A DNA stretch of 64,000 nucleotides from Nocardioides sp. dk884 (GCF_009557055.1 NZ_CP045649.1:2951501-3015500), one strand, 5' to 3'. Positions 38,387 to 48,618 are shown, numbered from the stretch's first letter. Program-made: numbers and translations. Notes: generated by a model from the sequence alone, not told the origin.

Positions 38387-40066
38387 TCACATCCGTTCCG
38401 GGGCGGAGACGCCGAGCAGGCCGAGGCCGTTGGCGAGCACCGTGCGGGTGGCGGCCACGAGCACCAGGCGGGCCTGGTTGACCGGACCGGCCGGCTCGTC
38501 GCCCTGCGGGAGCATGCGGCACTCGCGGGTGTCGTACCACTTGTTGAACACCGAGGTCATGTCCTCGAGGTAGCGCGCGACGCGGTGCGGCTCGCGCAGC
38601 TCGGCGGCGCTGGCCACCACGCGGGGGAACTCCGCCAGCGCACGCAGCAGCCGGCCCTCGTACTCGTGGGTGAGCAGCGAGGGGTCGAAGCCCTCGGTCG
38701 GGTCCGCAGGGATGCTCATGCCGAGCTGGCCGGCGTTCTCCATCATCCGGCAGGTGCGGGCGTGGCCGTACTGCACGTAGTAGACCGGGTTGTCGGCCGA
38801 GGCCCGGGTGATCTCGGCGACGTCGAGGGTCAGGGGGCTGTCCGCGGGGTAGCGCGCCAGGGAGTAGCGCAGCGCGTCCACGCCGATCTCCTCGACCAGC
38901 TCGTTGAGCGTGACGATCGTGCCGGCGCGCTTGGACAGGCGCATCTCCTCGCCGTCGCGCAGGATCTTCACCATCTGCCCGATCAGCACGTCGAGGGTCT
39001 TGTCCGGGTCGTCACCGACGCATGCCGCCATCGCGCGCAGCCGGCCGACGTAGCCGTGGTGGTCGGCGCCGAGCAGGTAGATGCAGTGGTCGAAGCCACG
39101 GGCGCGCTTGTTGAGGTAGTAGGCGGTGTCGGAGGCGAAGTAGGTGAGCTCGCCGTCGGACTTGATGAGCACCCGGTCCTTGTCGTCACCGAAGTCGGTG
39201 GTGCGCATCCACAGCGCCCCGCCGTCCTCGAAGACGTGGCCCAGGCCCTTGAGGCGCTCCAGGGTCTCCGGGACCTCGCCGCCGGAGTGCAGGCTGCGCT
39301 CGGAGAACCACACGTCGAAGTGGGTGTTGAACAGGTCGAGCTGCTCGCGCTGCTCGGCGAGCTGGAGCTCATAGCCCTTCTCGCGCACCGCCTCGAGGCG
39401 CTCGGCGGCGGGCAGCTCGAAGATGCCGGGCTGGGCCTCGCCGACCTTGCGGGCCAGGTCTTGGATGTAGGCGCCGGCGTAGCCGTCGGTCGGGGTCGGC
39501 TCGCCGAGGGCCGCGGCGACGATCGAGGCGGCGAAGTGGTTCATCTGCACGCCGCGGTCGTTGATGTAGAACTCGCGGGTCACGTCGGCGCCGGCCGCGG
39601 ACAGCACCCGGCCGATCGCGTCGCCCAGGACCGCCCAGCGGGTGTGGCCCAGGTGCAGCGGCCCGGTCGGGTTGGCGGAGATGAACTCGACGTTGATCTT
39701 GTTGCCGGCGAGCGTCTGGGTCGTGCCGTACGCCGACCCCTCGGCCACCACCTGGGCGGCGACGACACCCTGGGCGGCGGCGCCCACGGTGATGTTGAGG
39801 AAGCCGGGGCCCGCGATCTCCACCGCGTCGATGCCGTCGACCGTGCGCAGCTGCTCGGCGAGCAGCTCGCCGAACGCCCGCGGGTTGGTGCCGGCCTTCT
39901 TGGCCAGCTGGAGGGCCACGTTGGTCGCGTAGTCGCCGTGACCCTGCTGACGCGGTCGCTCCACCGTCACCGATCCGGGTACCCCGTCGGGAAGCGACAC
40001 CGAACCGGCTGCCACCAGGGTCCGGAGGGCGTCGATGATGCTGGAGGAGAGCTGCTCAGGAGTCAC
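38387..40066 (-). CDS. argS: Arginyl-tRNA synthetase
   Basis: The 559-residue class I synthetase charges tRNA-Arg. It has the N-terminal Add1 domain (GHGDYATNVALQLAKKAG), the HIGH-like ANPTGPLHLGHTR, the LSKRAGTIVTLNELV signature (KMSKS equivalent) and the C-terminal DALR anticodon domain ending GVSAPERM. GTG at 40064-40066 opens the family N-terminus. It is the first gene of the lysine-threonine run. A tRNA-Arg gene lies immediately upstream on the opposite strand, 84 bases away. Confidence 0.97.
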   Translation of the reverse strand: MTPEQLSSSIIDALRTLVAAGSVSLPDGVPGSVTVERPRQQGHGDYATNVALQLAKKAGTNPRAFGELLAEQLRTVDGIDAVEIAGPGFLNITVGAAAQGVVAAQVVAEGSAYGTTQTLAGNKINVEFISANPTGPLHLGHTRWAVLGDAIGRVLSAAGADVTREFYINDRGVQMNHFAASIVAAALGEPTPTDGYAGAYIQDLARKVGEAQPGIFELPAAERLEAVREKGYELQLAEQREQLDLFNTHFDVWFSERSLHSGGEVPETLERLKGLGHVFEDGGALWMRTTDFGDDKDRVLIKSDGELTYFASDTAYYLNKRARGFDHCIYLLGADHHGYVGRLRAMAACVGDDPDKTLDVLIGQMVKILRDGEEMRLSKRAGTIVTLNELVEEIGVDALRYSLARYPADSPLTLDVAEITRASADNPVYYVQYGHARTCRMMENAGQLGMSIPADPTEGFDPSLLTHEYEGRLLRALAEFPRVVASAAELREPHRVARYLEDMTSVFNKWYDTRECRMLPQGDEPAGPVNQARLVLVAATRTVLANGLGLLGVSAPERM

Positions 40067-40149
40067 CCCGCAAGGGTATCGGCGGGTCCCGGTTTCCGCT
40101 CAGGCAGGTTCGGCGGGTAGTGTCCCGACTCGCATCGCCGCGATGCGTT

Positions 40150-40222
40150 GCCTCCGTAGCTCAGGGGATAGAGCACTGGTTTCCGGTACCAGGTGCCGCA
40201 GGTTCGAATCCTGCCGGAGGCA
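40150..40222 (+). tRNA. tRNA-Arg (anticodon CCG)
   Basis: A full cloverleaf can be drawn: acceptor stem GCCTCCG/CGGAGGC with discriminator A, D arm GTAGCTCAGGGGATAGAGC, anticodon stem CTGGT/ACCAG with loop TTCCGGT giving anticodon CCG (reads CGG), and T arm with GGTTCGAATCC. CCA is not encoded. The gene is divergent from argS. Confidence 0.97.
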
Positions 40223-40231
40223 CAGAACGCC

Positions 40232-40263
40232 ACGAGGCCCCGACCATCTGGTCGGGGCCTCGT
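40232..40263 (+). terminator. Terminator of tRNA-Arg
   Basis: ACGAGGCCCCGACC and GGTCGGGGCCTCGT form a perfect fourteen-base stem with loop ATCT, 9 bases after the tRNA. Confidence 0.85.
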
Positions 40264-40288
40264 CGCATGTCCGCCCCCTCCGCGCCGA

Positions 40289-40420
40289 CCCGGCGCGAGT
40301 GGTTCCGCGAGCCGGCGCCAATGGTTGGCCGAGCCGGCGCGAGTGGTTGCGCGAGTCGGCGCGAGTGGTTGCGCGAGTCGGCGCCAATGGTTGGCCGAGT
40401 CGGCGCCAATGGCGGCGAAG
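40289..40420. repeat. Six-unit 22-base tandem repeat array
   Basis: Six consecutive 22-base units (starts 40289, 40311, 40333, 40355, 40377, 40399) alternate between the forms GGCGCCAATGGTTGGCCGA and GGCGCGAGTGGTTGCGCGA. The same family occurs at 64-107. Unit junctions form imperfect palindromes around CCGAGTCGG. No spacers are present. Confidence 0.85.
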
Positions 40421-40421
40421 G

Positions 40422-40478
40422 TCTCGACTCGACCGTCAGAAGTCTCGACTCGACCGGTCAGGACTCTCGATTCGACCG
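40422..40478. repeat. Three-unit TCTCGACTCGACCG repeat
   Basis: TCTCGACTCGACCG recurs at 40422, 40443 and, with one change, 40465, a 21-22-base period that continues the phase of the array before it. Similar TCGA-rich intergenic repeats are common in Nocardioides-type genomes. Confidence 0.65.
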
Positions 40479-40501
40479 TTCGGGCCGCGGCGCGCGCGGG
40501 C

Positions 40502-41422
40502 TCAGCAGCGATCGATGGTGGCGTCCTGGCGGGCGTCGTCGCCGTAGCGGCGGGCGGTGGCGACGTCGGGGAGCACCACGGAGGCGCTGCCGACGTTGCC
40601 GATCGAGCCCTGCAGCACGCAGGTGCTCACCTTGGCCGGGTCGACCGAGGCGACCGCCTGGCCCAGGCGGAAAAGCTCCGCCGGCGGGAGGTCGGTGTGC
40701 ATGTGCTGGAGCACGCTGAGCACCCCGCGCTCGATGAAGCCCGGCTCCGCGGCGCGGGCGCGCACCGTGCGGTGGATGCCGCGCAGCACCCGCTGCTGGT
40801 TCGCGGAGCGACCGAAGTCGCCGCTCGGCAGCGTCTTGCGGATCCGGGCGAACGCCATCGCGTCGTAGCCGTTGAGCTTGACCTTGCCGGCCTGGAAACC
40901 CTGGGGCTTGAGGTTCTCGTCGTTGAAGTAGAAGGGGTTGTCGACGGTGATGCCGCCGATGTCGTCGACCATGTCCTCGAAGAACGGGAAGCGGGTCACG
41001 AACACGTAGTCCGGCTGCACGCCCACGAGGTCGCCGACGGTCTCCCCCATCAGCTGCGGGCCGCCGAAGGTGAGCGCGGCGTTGACGCGGTTGGACCCGA
41101 ACCCGGGGATCGAGACCCAGGAGTCGCGCGGGATGCCGATGGAGGTGGCCGCGCCGGTGCGGGTGTTCATGCCGACCAGCTGGATCGCGTCGGCGCGGGT
41201 GCGCAGCATGTCCTCGCCGGGGCGCATGTCCGAGCCGAGCGCGAGGATCCAGACCGTCTCGGGGTCGACGTCGACCGCCCCGGCCCGGTCGACCTTGACC
41301 AGCTCGACCTCACGGGTGTGCACCGAGGAGTCCGGCACCAGCACCAGGGAGACCGCCAGCACCGCGCCCAGCGTGAGCGCGCGCAGGCCGCGGGAGAGAC
41401 GGGAGCGGATCGGGGTGCTCAT
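40502..41422 (-). CDS. LytR-CpsA-Psr (LCP) family cell-wall ligase
   Basis: The 306-residue protein has an N-terminal membrane anchor ([17 protein letters not shown]) and an extracellular LCP domain: [35 protein letters not shown] with the catalytic arginine and aspartate, and [13 protein letters not shown] enzymes move glycopolymers from polyprenyl-diphosphate lipids to peptidoglycan, so wecA at 26.5 kb may supply substrate. Its start overlaps the lipoprotein stop by 4 bases. Confidence 0.9.
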   Translation of the reverse strand: MSTPIRSRLSRGLRALTLGAVLAVSLVLVPDSSVHTREVELVKVDRAGAVDVDPETVWILALGSDMRPGEDMLRTRADAIQLVGMNTRTGAATSIGIPRDSWVSIPGFGSNRVNAALTFGGPQLMGETVGDLVGVQPDYVFVTRFPFFEDMVDDIGGITVDNPFYFNDENLKPQGFQAGKVKLNGYDAMAFARIRKTLPSGDFGRSANQQRVLRGIHRTVRARAAEPGFIERGVLSVLQHMHTDLPPAELFRLGQAVASVDPAKVSTCVLQGSIGNVGSASVVLPDVATARRYGDDARQDATIDRC

Positions 41423-42105
41423 CGGCGGGCCCCCTTGTCGCTCGAGTTCTCGGTCTGCTTGTCGGTCTGCTTGCCACCTGGCGTGAGCGTCGCCCGCGAC
41501 ACGTCGTACCCGAACACCTTCCAGCCCTTCTTCGTCGGGGTGAGCATCAGGCGGCCGCGGACCAGGTCGGTACGGCGCACCTCGCCGTCGGTGCGGAAGC
41601 GCACCAGGAACCGTGCCGTGGCCCCCACCGGCCGCCCGCCGGGGGCGAGCACGTCGACCTGCAGCACCCGGCGCGTCGCACGCACCGAGTCGACCCGGTC
41701 GCCGATCGCGACGTTGGTCAGCAGCCCGCGATCACGCGCCGCACGCCGCATCGCATCCCGGGTGAAGTCGCGCAGCGCGACCGCGTAGTCGGCGGCGTCG
41801 CCGCGCGGCCACTCGCCCCCGACGTACGCCGCGTCGATCCAGCCGTCCACGACCTCGGCGACCGACTCCTTCACCTGGGCGCGGCGGCGCGCGTCCAGGT
41901 CGCCGGCGACCCGCCCGATCGAGACCTTGGTCGCCACCGTGGGGGTGTCCCCGGCCGCGGAGGAGCCCTGGCCGTCGGGCTCGCTCTCGTCGTCCCCGCT
42001 GCAGGCGGCGACGCCGAGCACGAGGGCCGCGCTCAGCGAGGCGGCGGCGAGTCGTCGTGCGCGCGTCGGGGGGTGGCCCGTGGTCGGTCGTGCTCCTCGA
42101 TTCAC
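41419..42105 (-). CDS. Lipoprotein of unknown function coupled to the LCP gene
   Basis: The 228-residue product carries a lipoprotein signal peptide ending LGVAAC (Cys35) and a Ser/Asp-rich linker. The mature domain (about residues 60-215) has no recognised motif; it shows an alpha-helical first half and strand-rich second half. Translational coupling to the LCP gene suggests a cell-wall role. GTG at 42103-42105 is chosen from the TAGAGT hexamer 7 bases upstream; the open frame goes on without a signal. Confidence 0.75.
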   Translation of the reverse strand: MNRGARPTTGHPPTRARRLAAASLSAALVLGVAACSGDDESEPDGQGSSAAGDTPTVATKVSIGRVAGDLDARRRAQVKESVAEVVDGWIDAAYVGGEWPRGDAADYAVALRDFTRDAMRRAARDRGLLTNVAIGDRVDSVRATRRVLQVDVLAPGGRPVGATARFLVRFRTDGEVRRTDLVRGRLMLTPTKKGWKVFGYDVSRATLTPGGKQTDKQTENSSDKGARR

Positions 42106-42112
42106 CGCCCGG

Positions 42113-42118
42113 ACTCTA
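42113..42118 (-). promoter_or_regulatory. -10 element of the lipoprotein-LCP operon
   Basis: TAGAGT on the minus strand, 7 bases before the GTG; leaderless transcript expected. Confidence 0.45.
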
Positions 42119-42306
42119 CCGAGGCGGCCGGACGGTCGTCGCATCCAGTGATCGTTCCCAGCCCCCTGTCAGGCTCGGGAGGTGTGCCGCTGGCAACACC
42201 GCGACCGAAACATGGTCCTCAACACTGCGCCGCACCGTCGGGGGGTCTAGCCTTGACTCCCGGAAACCCACCCACGCGCGCTCATTCGGAAGAGGCGAAG
42301 CAAGTC

Positions 42307-45300
42307 GTGCCGCAGTCCTCAGGCAACCAGACTCCCACCAGCTCCCATGAACCCTCGGCCGACGACTTCGGCGCCAATGAGTGGCTCGTCGAGGAGATGT
42401 ACGACCGATACCAGAAGGACCCGAGCAGCGTCGACGCGACGTGGGTGAGCTACTTCGAGGCCAACGGCAAGAACGGCGCCACGGCTCCCGCGAAGACCGC
42501 CCCGAGCAAGGCTCAGGCGGCGCCTGCCAAGGCCCCGCAGAAGGCCGCCCAGAAGACTGCTCAGCAGGCTGAGCCGAAGGCCGAGGCCAAGCCGGCCCCG
42601 GTCGCCAAGCCGCGCCCGGCCGCGAAGGCCGCCGAGCCGGCGAAGGGGACCTCGAACCCGGTCCCGAAGGAGTCGCGCCCCGCCGAGCCCTCCGCGGCCA
42701 AGGACGAGCCGACCTACACCGTGCTGCGCGGCGCCCCGGCGCGTACCGCCAAGAACATGGACGAGTCGCTGACCGTCCCGACCGCGACCTCGGTCCGCTC
42801 GGTGCCGGTCAAGCTGCTGTGGGACAACCGCACCGTCATCAACAACCACCTCGCGCGCGCTCGTGGCGGCAAGGTCTCCTTCACCCACCTGATCGGCTAC
42901 GCGCTGGTGCAGGCCGTGAAGCAGATGCCGGAGATGAACGTCGGCTTCGACGTGGTGGACGGCAAGCCCAACCTGATCACGCCGCCGCACATCAACCTCG
43001 GCCTCGCGATCGACGTCCCCAAGCCCGACGGCAGCCGCCAGCTGCTCGTGCCGGCCATCAAGGCCGCCGAGACGATGGACTTCGCCGGGTTCTGGACCGC
43101 CTACGAGGACATCGTCCGCAAGGCGCGCGACAACAAGCTCACGGTGGCCGACTTCCAGGGCACCTCGATCTCGCTGACCAACCCCGGCGGCATCGGCACC
43201 AGCCACTCGGTCCCCCGCCTGATGAAGGGCCAGGGCGCCATCATCGGCGTCGGCGCGATGGAGTACCCGCCGGAGTGGCAGGGCGCCTCGGCCGAGGCGA
43301 TCGCGCGCAACGCGATCAGCAAGGTCATGACCCTGACCTCGACCTACGACCACCGCGTCATCCAGGGCGCGCAGTCGGGTGAGTTCCTCAAGGTCCTGCA
43401 CGGCCTGCTGCTCGGGCAGAACGGCTTCTACGACGAGATCTTCCGCTCGCTGCGCATCCCCTACGAGCCGATCCGCTGGAGCCACGACATCTCCGCGTCG
43501 CACGACGATGAGATCTCCAAGCAGGCGCGCATCCTCGAGCTGATCCACGCCTACCGCGTCCGCGGCCACCTGATGGCCGACACGGACCCGCTGGAGTACC
43601 GCCAGCGCAGCCACCCCGACCTCGAGATCGAGTCGCACGGGCTCACCCTGTGGGATCTGGACCGCGAGTTCGCGACCGGCGCGTTCGGCCCCGAGGGCCG
43701 CCGCTTCATGAAGCTGCGCGACATCCTGGGCATCCTGCGTGACTCCTACTGCCGCACCACCGGCATCGAGTACATGCACATCATGGACCCCGAGCAGCGC
43801 CAGTGGATCCAGGAGCGCATCGAGGTCCCCCACGTGAAGCCGCCCCGCGAGGAGCAGCTCCGCATCCTGCTGAAGCTCAACCAGGCCGAGGCCTTCGAGA
43901 CCTTCCTGCAGACCAAGTTCGTCGGCCAGAAGCGCTTCAGCCTCGAGGGCGGCGAGACCACGATCCCGCTGATCGACGAGATCTGCGAGGCCGCCGCCGA
44001 GGCGTCCCTCGACGAGGTCGCGATCGGCATGGCGCACCGCGGTCGCCTCAACGTGCTGGCCAACATCGTCGGCAAGAAGTACTCCCAGATCTTCCGGGAG
44101 TTCGAGGGCAACATCGACCCGCGCACCGTCCAGGGCTCCGGCGACGTGAAGTACCACCTCGGCGCCGAGGGCGAGTTCGAGGCCGACTCCGGCGAGACCG
44201 TGAAGGTCTCGGTCGCGGCCAACCCCTCGCACCTCGAGGCCGTCGACCCGGTCCTGGAGGGCATCGCCCGCGCCAAGCAGGACGTGCTCGACCGTGGCGC
44301 GGCGTACCCGGTCCTGCCGCTGCTCGTGCACGGCGACGCGGCGTTCGCCGGCCAGGGCGTGGTGGCGGAGACGCTGAACCTCTCCCAGCTGCGCGGCTAC
44401 CGCACCGGCGGCACCATCCACGTGGTCATCAACAACCAGGTCGGCTTCACGACCTCGCCGGGCTCCTCGCGCTCGACGCTGTACAGCACCGACGTGGCCC
44501 GCATGGTGCAGGCGCCGATCTTCCACGTGAACGGCGACGACCCGGAGGCGTGCATCCGCGTCGCGCGGCTCGCCTTCGAGTACCGCCAGGCGTTCAACAA
44601 GGACGTCGTCATCGACCTGGTCTGCTACCGCCGCCGCGGTCACAACGAGGGCGACGACCCGTCGTACACCCAGCCGCTGATGTATGACCTGATCGAGCAG
44701 AAGCGCTCGGTGCGCAAGCTCTACACCGAGTCCCTCATCGGTCGTGGCGACATCACGATCGAGGAGGCCGAGCAGGTCCTGCGCGACTACCAGCAGCAGC
44801 TGGAGCGCGTCTTCACCGAGGTCCGCCAGGCCAGCACCGAGCCGCCGGCCGAGTGGACGACCGTTCCGGACTACCCGGAGAAGTCGGTCGGCAAGGCCGC
44901 GACCGCGGTCCCCGAGGAGTACCTCAAGCGGATCGCCGACGCCTACGTCACGCCGCCGGAGGGCTTCACCGTCCACCCGAAGGTGATGCCGCAGCTGCAG
45001 CGTCGCGCCACCGCGATCACCGACGGCAACATCGACTGGGGCACCGGCGAGATCCTCGCCTTCGGCTCGCTGCTGATGGACGGCCGCCCGGTGCGCCTGG
45101 CCGGCCAGGACTCGCGACGCGGCACCTTCGTGCAGCGCTTCGCGACGATCATCGACCGCAAGAACGCCGACGAGTGGACCCCGCTCTCGGCGCTCACCGA
45201 GGACCAGGCGAAGTTCCACGTCTACGACTCGCTGCTCAGCGAGTACGCCGCTCTCGGCTTCGAGTACGGCTACTCCGTGGCCCGTCCCGACGCCCTGGTG

Positions 45301-46050
45301 CTGTGGGAGGCGCAGTTCGGCGACTTCGTCAACGGCGCGCAGACCGTCATCGACGAGTTCATCAGCTCCGGTGAGAGCAAGTGGAACCAGCAGTCCGGCG
45401 TCGTCCTGCTGCTGCCCCACGGCTACGAGGGCCAGGGCGCCGACCACTCCTCGGCGCGCATCGAGCGGTTCCTCACGATGGCGGCCGACGAGGCCTTCGT
45501 CGTGGCCCAGCCGAGCACGCCGGCGTCGCACTTCCACCTGCTGCGCCAGCACTCCCTCGGCGAGGAGCACCGTCCGCTGATCGTCTTCACCCCGAAGTCG
45601 ATGCTCAAGCGCAAGGAGGCCGCCTCCAAGCCCGAGGACTTCACCACCGGCACCTTCCGCCCGTTCATCGCCGACGAGAGCGCCGACCCCAACGAGGTCG
45701 ACACCCTCCTGCTGTGCTCGGGTCGCGTGACCTGGGACCTGATGGTCGAGCGGGCCAAGCGCGAGGACGGCAAGCGCTTCGCGATCGGTCGCGTCGAGCA
45801 GCTCTACCCGCGCCCGACCGAGGACATCAAGGCCGAGATCGCGCGCTACCCCCGCCTCAAGGAGGTGCGCTGGGTCCAGGACGAGCCGATGAACATGGGC
45901 CCGTGGCCGCACTACGCGCTCAACGTGGTGCCGGAGCTGGACGCCACGGTCGTCGCGGTCACCCGCGAGGAGTCCTCCTCGCCGGCCGTCGGTACCGTCA
46001 AGCGCCACCAGGCCGAGCAGAAGGACCTGCTGGGCCGGGCCTTCGCCTGA
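42307..46050 (+). CDS. kgd: Multifunctional 2-oxoglutarate metabolism enzyme (Kgd/OdhA)
   Basis: The 1,247-residue enzyme combines an E2-like succinyltransferase domain with an E1 thiamine-diphosphate domain, the actinobacterial form of 2-oxoglutarate dehydrogenase; M. tuberculosis Kgd (about 1,230 residues) is the model. It has the N-terminal [12 protein letters not shown], an Ala/Lys/Pro-rich linker (about 40-125), the E2 core ending [16 protein letters not shown] without a lipoyl domain, then E1 marks [31 protein letters not shown] and [19 protein letters not shown] at 42307 has a GAAGAGG Shine-Dalgarno. GarA, its usual inhibitor, is not in this window. Confidence 0.96.
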   Translation: MPQSSGNQTPTSSHEPSADDFGANEWLVEEMYDRYQKDPSSVDATWVSYFEANGKNGATAPAKTAPSKAQAAPAKAPQKAAQKTAQQAEPKAEAKPAPVAKPRPAAKAAEPAKGTSNPVPKESRPAEPSAAKDEPTYTVLRGAPARTAKNMDESLTVPTATSVRSVPVKLLWDNRTVINNHLARARGGKVSFTHLIGYALVQAVKQMPEMNVGFDVVDGKPNLITPPHINLGLAIDVPKPDGSRQLLVPAIKAAETMDFAGFWTAYEDIVRKARDNKLTVADFQGTSISLTNPGGIGTSHSVPRLMKGQGAIIGVGAMEYPPEWQGASAEAIARNAISKVMTLTSTYDHRVIQGAQSGEFLKVLHGLLLGQNGFYDEIFRSLRIPYEPIRWSHDISASHDDEISKQARILELIHAYRVRGHLMADTDPLEYRQRSHPDLEIESHGLTLWDLDREFATGAFGPEGRRFMKLRDILGILRDSYCRTTGIEYMHIMDPEQRQWIQERIEVPHVKPPREEQLRILLKLNQAEAFETFLQTKFVGQKRFSLEGGETTIPLIDEICEAAAEASLDEVAIGMAHRGRLNVLANIVGKKYSQIFREFEGNIDPRTVQGSGDVKYHLGAEGEFEADSGETVKVSVAANPSHLEAVDPVLEGIARAKQDVLDRGAAYPVLPLLVHGDAAFAGQGVVAETLNLSQLRGYRTGGTIHVVINNQVGFTTSPGSSRSTLYSTDVARMVQAPIFHVNGDDPEACIRVARLAFEYRQAFNKDVVIDLVCYRRRGHNEGDDPSYTQPLMYDLIEQKRSVRKLYTESLIGRGDITIEEAEQVLRDYQQQLERVFTEVRQASTEPPAEWTTVPDYPEKSVGKAATAVPEEYLKRIADAYVTPPEGFTVHPKVMPQLQRRATAITDGNIDWGTGEILAFGSLLMDGRPVRLAGQDSRRGTFVQRFATIIDRKNADEWTPLSALTEDQAKFHVYDSLLSEYAALGFEYGYSVARPDALVLWEAQFGDFVNGAQTVIDEFISSGESKWNQQSGVVLLLPHGYEGQGADHSSARIERFLTMAADEAFVVAQPSTPASHFHLLRQHSLGEEHRPLIVFTPKSMLKRKEAASKPEDFTTGTFRPFIADESADPNEVDTLLLCSGRVTWDLMVERAKREDGKRFAIGRVEQLYPRPTEDIKAEIARYPRLKEVRWVQDEPMNMGPWPHYALNVVPELDATVVAVTREESSSPAVGTVKRHQAEQKDLLGRAFA

Positions 46051-46064
46051 TCAGTCCCACCCTC

Positions 46065-46109
46065 GTATGGCCCACCGTGCTCTCGCGCACGGTGGGCCAT
46101 ACGCCTTTT
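46065..46109 (+). terminator. Rho-independent terminator after kgd
   Basis: GTATGGCCCACCGTGC and GCACGGTGGGCCATAC form a perfect sixteen-base stem with a six-base loop, followed by GCCTTTT. Confidence 0.85.
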
Positions 46110-46124
46110 CGAGGAGGATCGAGG

Positions 46125-46301
46125 ATGTACTTCACCGACCGTGGCATCGAGGAGCTGGAGAAGCGCCGGGGCGAGGAGGAGGTCACGCTGGCCTGGCTCG
46201 CGGACCGGCTCCAGGAGTTCACCGACACCCACCCGGAGTTCGAGACCGCCGTCGAGCGTTTCGCCACCTGGCTGGCCCGCCTCGACGACCCCGAGGACTA
46301 G
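46125..46301 (+). CDS. Small acidic protein, DUF6104-like
   Basis: The 58-residue protein reads MYFTDRGIEELEKRRGEEE at the start and ends LATWLARLDD-like (RFATWLARLDDPED), the pattern I associate with DUF6104 in actinobacteria. It is helical and has no membrane segment. The ATG at 46125 has a strong GAGGAGGATCGAGG Shine-Dalgarno. It lies just after the kgd terminator. Function is unknown. Confidence 0.8.
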   Translation: MYFTDRGIEELEKRRGEEEVTLAWLADRLQEFTDTHPEFETAVERFATWLARLDDPED

Positions 46302-46308
46302 CCCCGTC

Positions 46309-46314
46309 TAGGGT
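46309..46314 (+). promoter_or_regulatory. -10 element of the acetoacetate decarboxylase-like gene
   Basis: TAGGGT lies 6 bases before the ATG at 46321; leaderless transcript expected. Confidence 0.45.
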
Positions 46315-46320
46315 GCCCGC

Positions 46321-46926
46321 ATGACGACCTACCCCGACCCGCCGTGGGACATGGTGGGCCAGCTCTGGCTCTCGCTGTTCCGCCTGCCCACGCCCGTGGA
46401 CGACCTGCGCCCGGCAGGCGTGCACGGCGTGGCGTTCGTGCGCTACGAGGAGGGCAGCCCGCTGACCTACTCCGAGCTGCTGGTGGCCCGCCCGATCAGC
46501 GGGCCCCACGGCCGGCGGGTGTCGATCTCCGACATCTGGGTCGACTCCCCCGCCTCCGTCGCCGGCGGTCGTGAGCTGTGGGCGATCCCGAAGCTGATCG
46601 CCGAGCTCTCCTCCTCGTCCGTGCGGCGCGGCCCGGTCTCCCACACGGAGTGGAGCGCCGTCACCGGGTCCCAGCCGATCGTCCAGGCGCGCTTCGGCGA
46701 CGTCTCCGGCGTCGCGCTGCGTACGCCTTTTCGTGGCGGCACCTGGCAGCCCGGCATCGCCGACACCGGCGGGCAGGAGCGCACCGCCGAGCTCACCGGC
46801 TCCGCCAAGGCGCTGCCGTGCCGCGCCCAGTGGGACTTCGCCACCGATGGTCCCCTCGCCTGGCTCTCCGGCGCCCGCCAGCTCGCGTCGTTCCGGATGA
46901 CCGACTTCCGGATGTCGTTCACCTGA
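46321..46926 (+). CDS. Acetoacetate decarboxylase-like protein
   Basis: The 201-residue protein belongs to the acetoacetate decarboxylase fold: YSELLVARPI, then GRELWAIPK, whose lysine is in the position of the Schiff-base lysine in the GREMWGYPK motif of the family. Many homologues are not decarboxylases, and no acetone pathway genes are adjacent, so the reaction is uncertain. It converges with the SDR gene across a short hairpin at 46936-46953. Confidence 0.75.
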   Translation: MTTYPDPPWDMVGQLWLSLFRLPTPVDDLRPAGVHGVAFVRYEEGSPLTYSELLVARPISGPHGRRVSISDIWVDSPASVAGGRELWAIPKLIAELSSSSVRRGPVSHTEWSAVTGSQPIVQARFGDVSGVALRTPFRGGTWQPGIADTGGQERTAELTGSAKALPCRAQWDFATDGPLAWLSGARQLASFRMTDFRMSFT

Positions 46927-46962
46927 CCCGCTCGCCGAGTCGCGGCCGACTCGCGGCTGGGC

Positions 46963-47646
46963 TCAGCGGGGGCGGAGGGTGAGGTCGGTGAGGGTGGCGT
47001 CCCCGGGCAGGTCGAGGACGTGGAGGATCGCGTCGACGACGGTGGCCGGGTCGATCCAGGCACCGGGGTCGTAGTCACGCCCCTCCTGGCGGTGCACCTC
47101 CTCCTGCATGGCGGTGGCGACGCGTCCGGGGTAGATCGAGGAGACCCGCACGCCGCGGTCCTGCTCCTCCGCGCGCAGCGCGTCGGCGAGGGCGCGCAGT
47201 CCGTGCTTCGAGGCCGAGTACGCCGCCCAGTGCGGGTTGGCCCGCAGTCCCGAGCCCGAGTTGACGAAGACAGCCGTGCCGCGGGCGCTCCGCAGCGCCG
47301 GGAGCGCGATCCGGGTCAGCACGGCCGGCGCGACGAGGTTGACCGTGAGGGTGTCCTGCCACGCGCCGGCCGTGAGCTCCCCCACCTCGCCCAGCTCGAC
47401 CACGCCCGCTGCGTGGACCACCGAGTCCAGGGAGTCCGGCAGCGCGCCCGCGAGCCCCTCGACCGCAGACGGGTCGGCCAGGTCGGCCACGAGCACCTCG
47501 GCGCCCGGCACCCCGGCCCGCAGGTCCTCGGCGCGGGCGGCCGAGCGGGCCACCAGCACGAGCTCGTCGCCCCGAGCTGCCAGCCGCTCGGCCAGCAGGC
47601 GCCCGATGCCCGAGCCGGCACCGGTCACCAGGTGCCGGGCGCTCAT
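46963..47646 (-). CDS. Short-chain dehydrogenase/reductase
   Basis: The 227-residue SDR has the cofactor motif VTGAGSGIGRLLAERL (TGxxxGxG), VHAAGVVELG, a catalytic serine in VNSGSGLR and the Y-S-A-S-K active-site pair. The loop after the second strand (LVARSAARAED) with arginine suggests NADP. The substrate is unknown. It overlaps the stop of the upstream oxidoreductase gene by 4 bases and is coupled to it. Confidence 0.88.
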   Translation of the reverse strand: MSARHLVTGAGSGIGRLLAERLAARGDELVLVARSAARAEDLRAGVPGAEVLVADLADPSAVEGLAGALPDSLDSVVHAAGVVELGEVGELTAGAWQDTLTVNLVAPAVLTRIALPALRSARGTAVFVNSGSGLRANPHWAAYSASKHGLRALADALRAEEQDRGVRVSSIYPGRVATAMQEEVHRQEGRDYDPGAWIDPATVVDAILHVLDLPGDATLTDLTLRPR

Positions 47647-48611
47647 CGGGTCAGCACGACCTTGCCGAACAGGTCACCGGCGGCCATCGCGGCGAACCCC
47701 TCGCGGGCCTCGGTCATCGGCAGCGTCCGGTCGATCAGCGGCCGCGCCCCCGTGGCGTCGCAGAGGTTGACCAGCGCGGCCAGCTCCTCGCGGGTGCCCA
47801 TGGTGGAGCCGACCACCCGCAGCTGGAGGAAGAAGATCCGGGTCAGCTCGGCGTCGTCGAGCTGCGCGCCCGAGGTCGTGCCCGAGATGACGATCGCGCC
47901 ACCGGGGCGCAGCGAGCGCACCGAGTGCGACCAGGTCGCGCGCCCGACGGTCTCCATCACGGCGTCGACCTTGATCGGCAGCCGTGCGCCCGACTCGAAC
48001 ACCTCGTGGGCGCCGAGCTCGAGGGCCCGCGCCCGCTTGGCCTCGTCGCGGCTGGTGGCGAACACCCGCAGCCCGCCGGCACGCGCCAGCGTGATCAGCG
48101 CGGTCGCGACGCCGCCGCCGGCACCCTGCACCAGCACGGTGTCGCCGGCCTTGAGCCCGCCCTGGGTGAACAGCATCCGGTAGGCGGTGAGCCAGGCGGT
48201 CGGCAGGCAGGCCGCCTCCTCGAAGGACATCGTGGCCGGCTTGCGCACGATGTTGCGGCGCGGGACGACGACGGTCTCGGCGAAGGTGCCCTGGTGGCGC
48301 TCGGAGAGGATCGAGCGCCGCGGGTCGAGGGTGTCGTCGCCGGTCCAGCCCGGGTCGTTGACCACCGCGTGCACGACGACCTCGTTGCCGTCCTCGTCGT
48401 ACCCGGCCGCGTCGCAGCCCAGGATCATCGGCAGCGCCTCCTGGCGCAGCCCCACGCCGCGCAGCGACCAGAGGTCGTGGTGGTTGAGCGAGGCGGCCTT
48501 GACGCTCACCCGCGCCCATCCGTCGGGCACGACCGGGTCGGGGCGCTCGCCCAGCTTCAGGACCGAGACCGGGTCGTCAGGGGAGAACTCATCGGCGTAG
48601 ACGGCAAACAT
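47643..48611 (-). CDS. Zinc-binding-type alcohol dehydrogenase/quinone oxidoreductase family protein
   Basis: The 322-residue MDR protein has the catalytic-domain segments KAASLNHHDLWSLRG and ILGCDAAGYDEDG, and the cofactor site VLVQGAGGGVATALITLARAGG. ASRDEAKR after the second strand suggests NADPH. The zinc-ligand cysteines of true alcohol dehydrogenases are not evident, so a quinone oxidoreductase or enoyl reductase role is more likely. The ATG at 48609-48611 has TAGGGT 7 bases upstream. Confidence 0.85.
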   Translation of the reverse strand: MFAVYADEFSPDDPVSVLKLGERPDPVVPDGWARVSVKAASLNHHDLWSLRGVGLRQEALPMILGCDAAGYDEDGNEVVVHAVVNDPGWTGDDTLDPRRSILSERHQGTFAETVVVPRRNIVRKPATMSFEEAACLPTAWLTAYRMLFTQGGLKAGDTVLVQGAGGGVATALITLARAGGLRVFATSRDEAKRARALELGAHEVFESGARLPIKVDAVMETVGRATWSHSVRSLRPGGAIVISGTTSGAQLDDAELTRIFFLQLRVVGSTMGTREELAALVNLCDATGARPLIDRTLPMTEAREGFAAMAAGDLFGKVVLTR

Positions 48612-48618
48612 GGTGCCG

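Noticed and set aside
40289-40478. CRISPR array
   Set aside because: Units abut without spacers, the repeat is imperfect, and no cas genes are present.
40150-40478. Integration site or mobile island at tRNA-Arg
   Set aside because: No integrase, no duplicated tRNA 3' end, and argS-side synteny is intact.
42319-46008. Open frame of 1,229 codons on the minus strand opposite kgd
   Set aside because: It is a GC-rich shadow frame of kgd: no domain, repetitive Arg/Val/Leu/Gly composition, no Shine-Dalgarno, and kgd has clear motifs throughout.
46936-46953. Another copy of the 22-base repeat (CCGAGTCG-like)
   Set aside because: Only CGAGTCG is shared; it forms a simple seven-base hairpin between convergent genes and lacks the GCGCCAATGG core.
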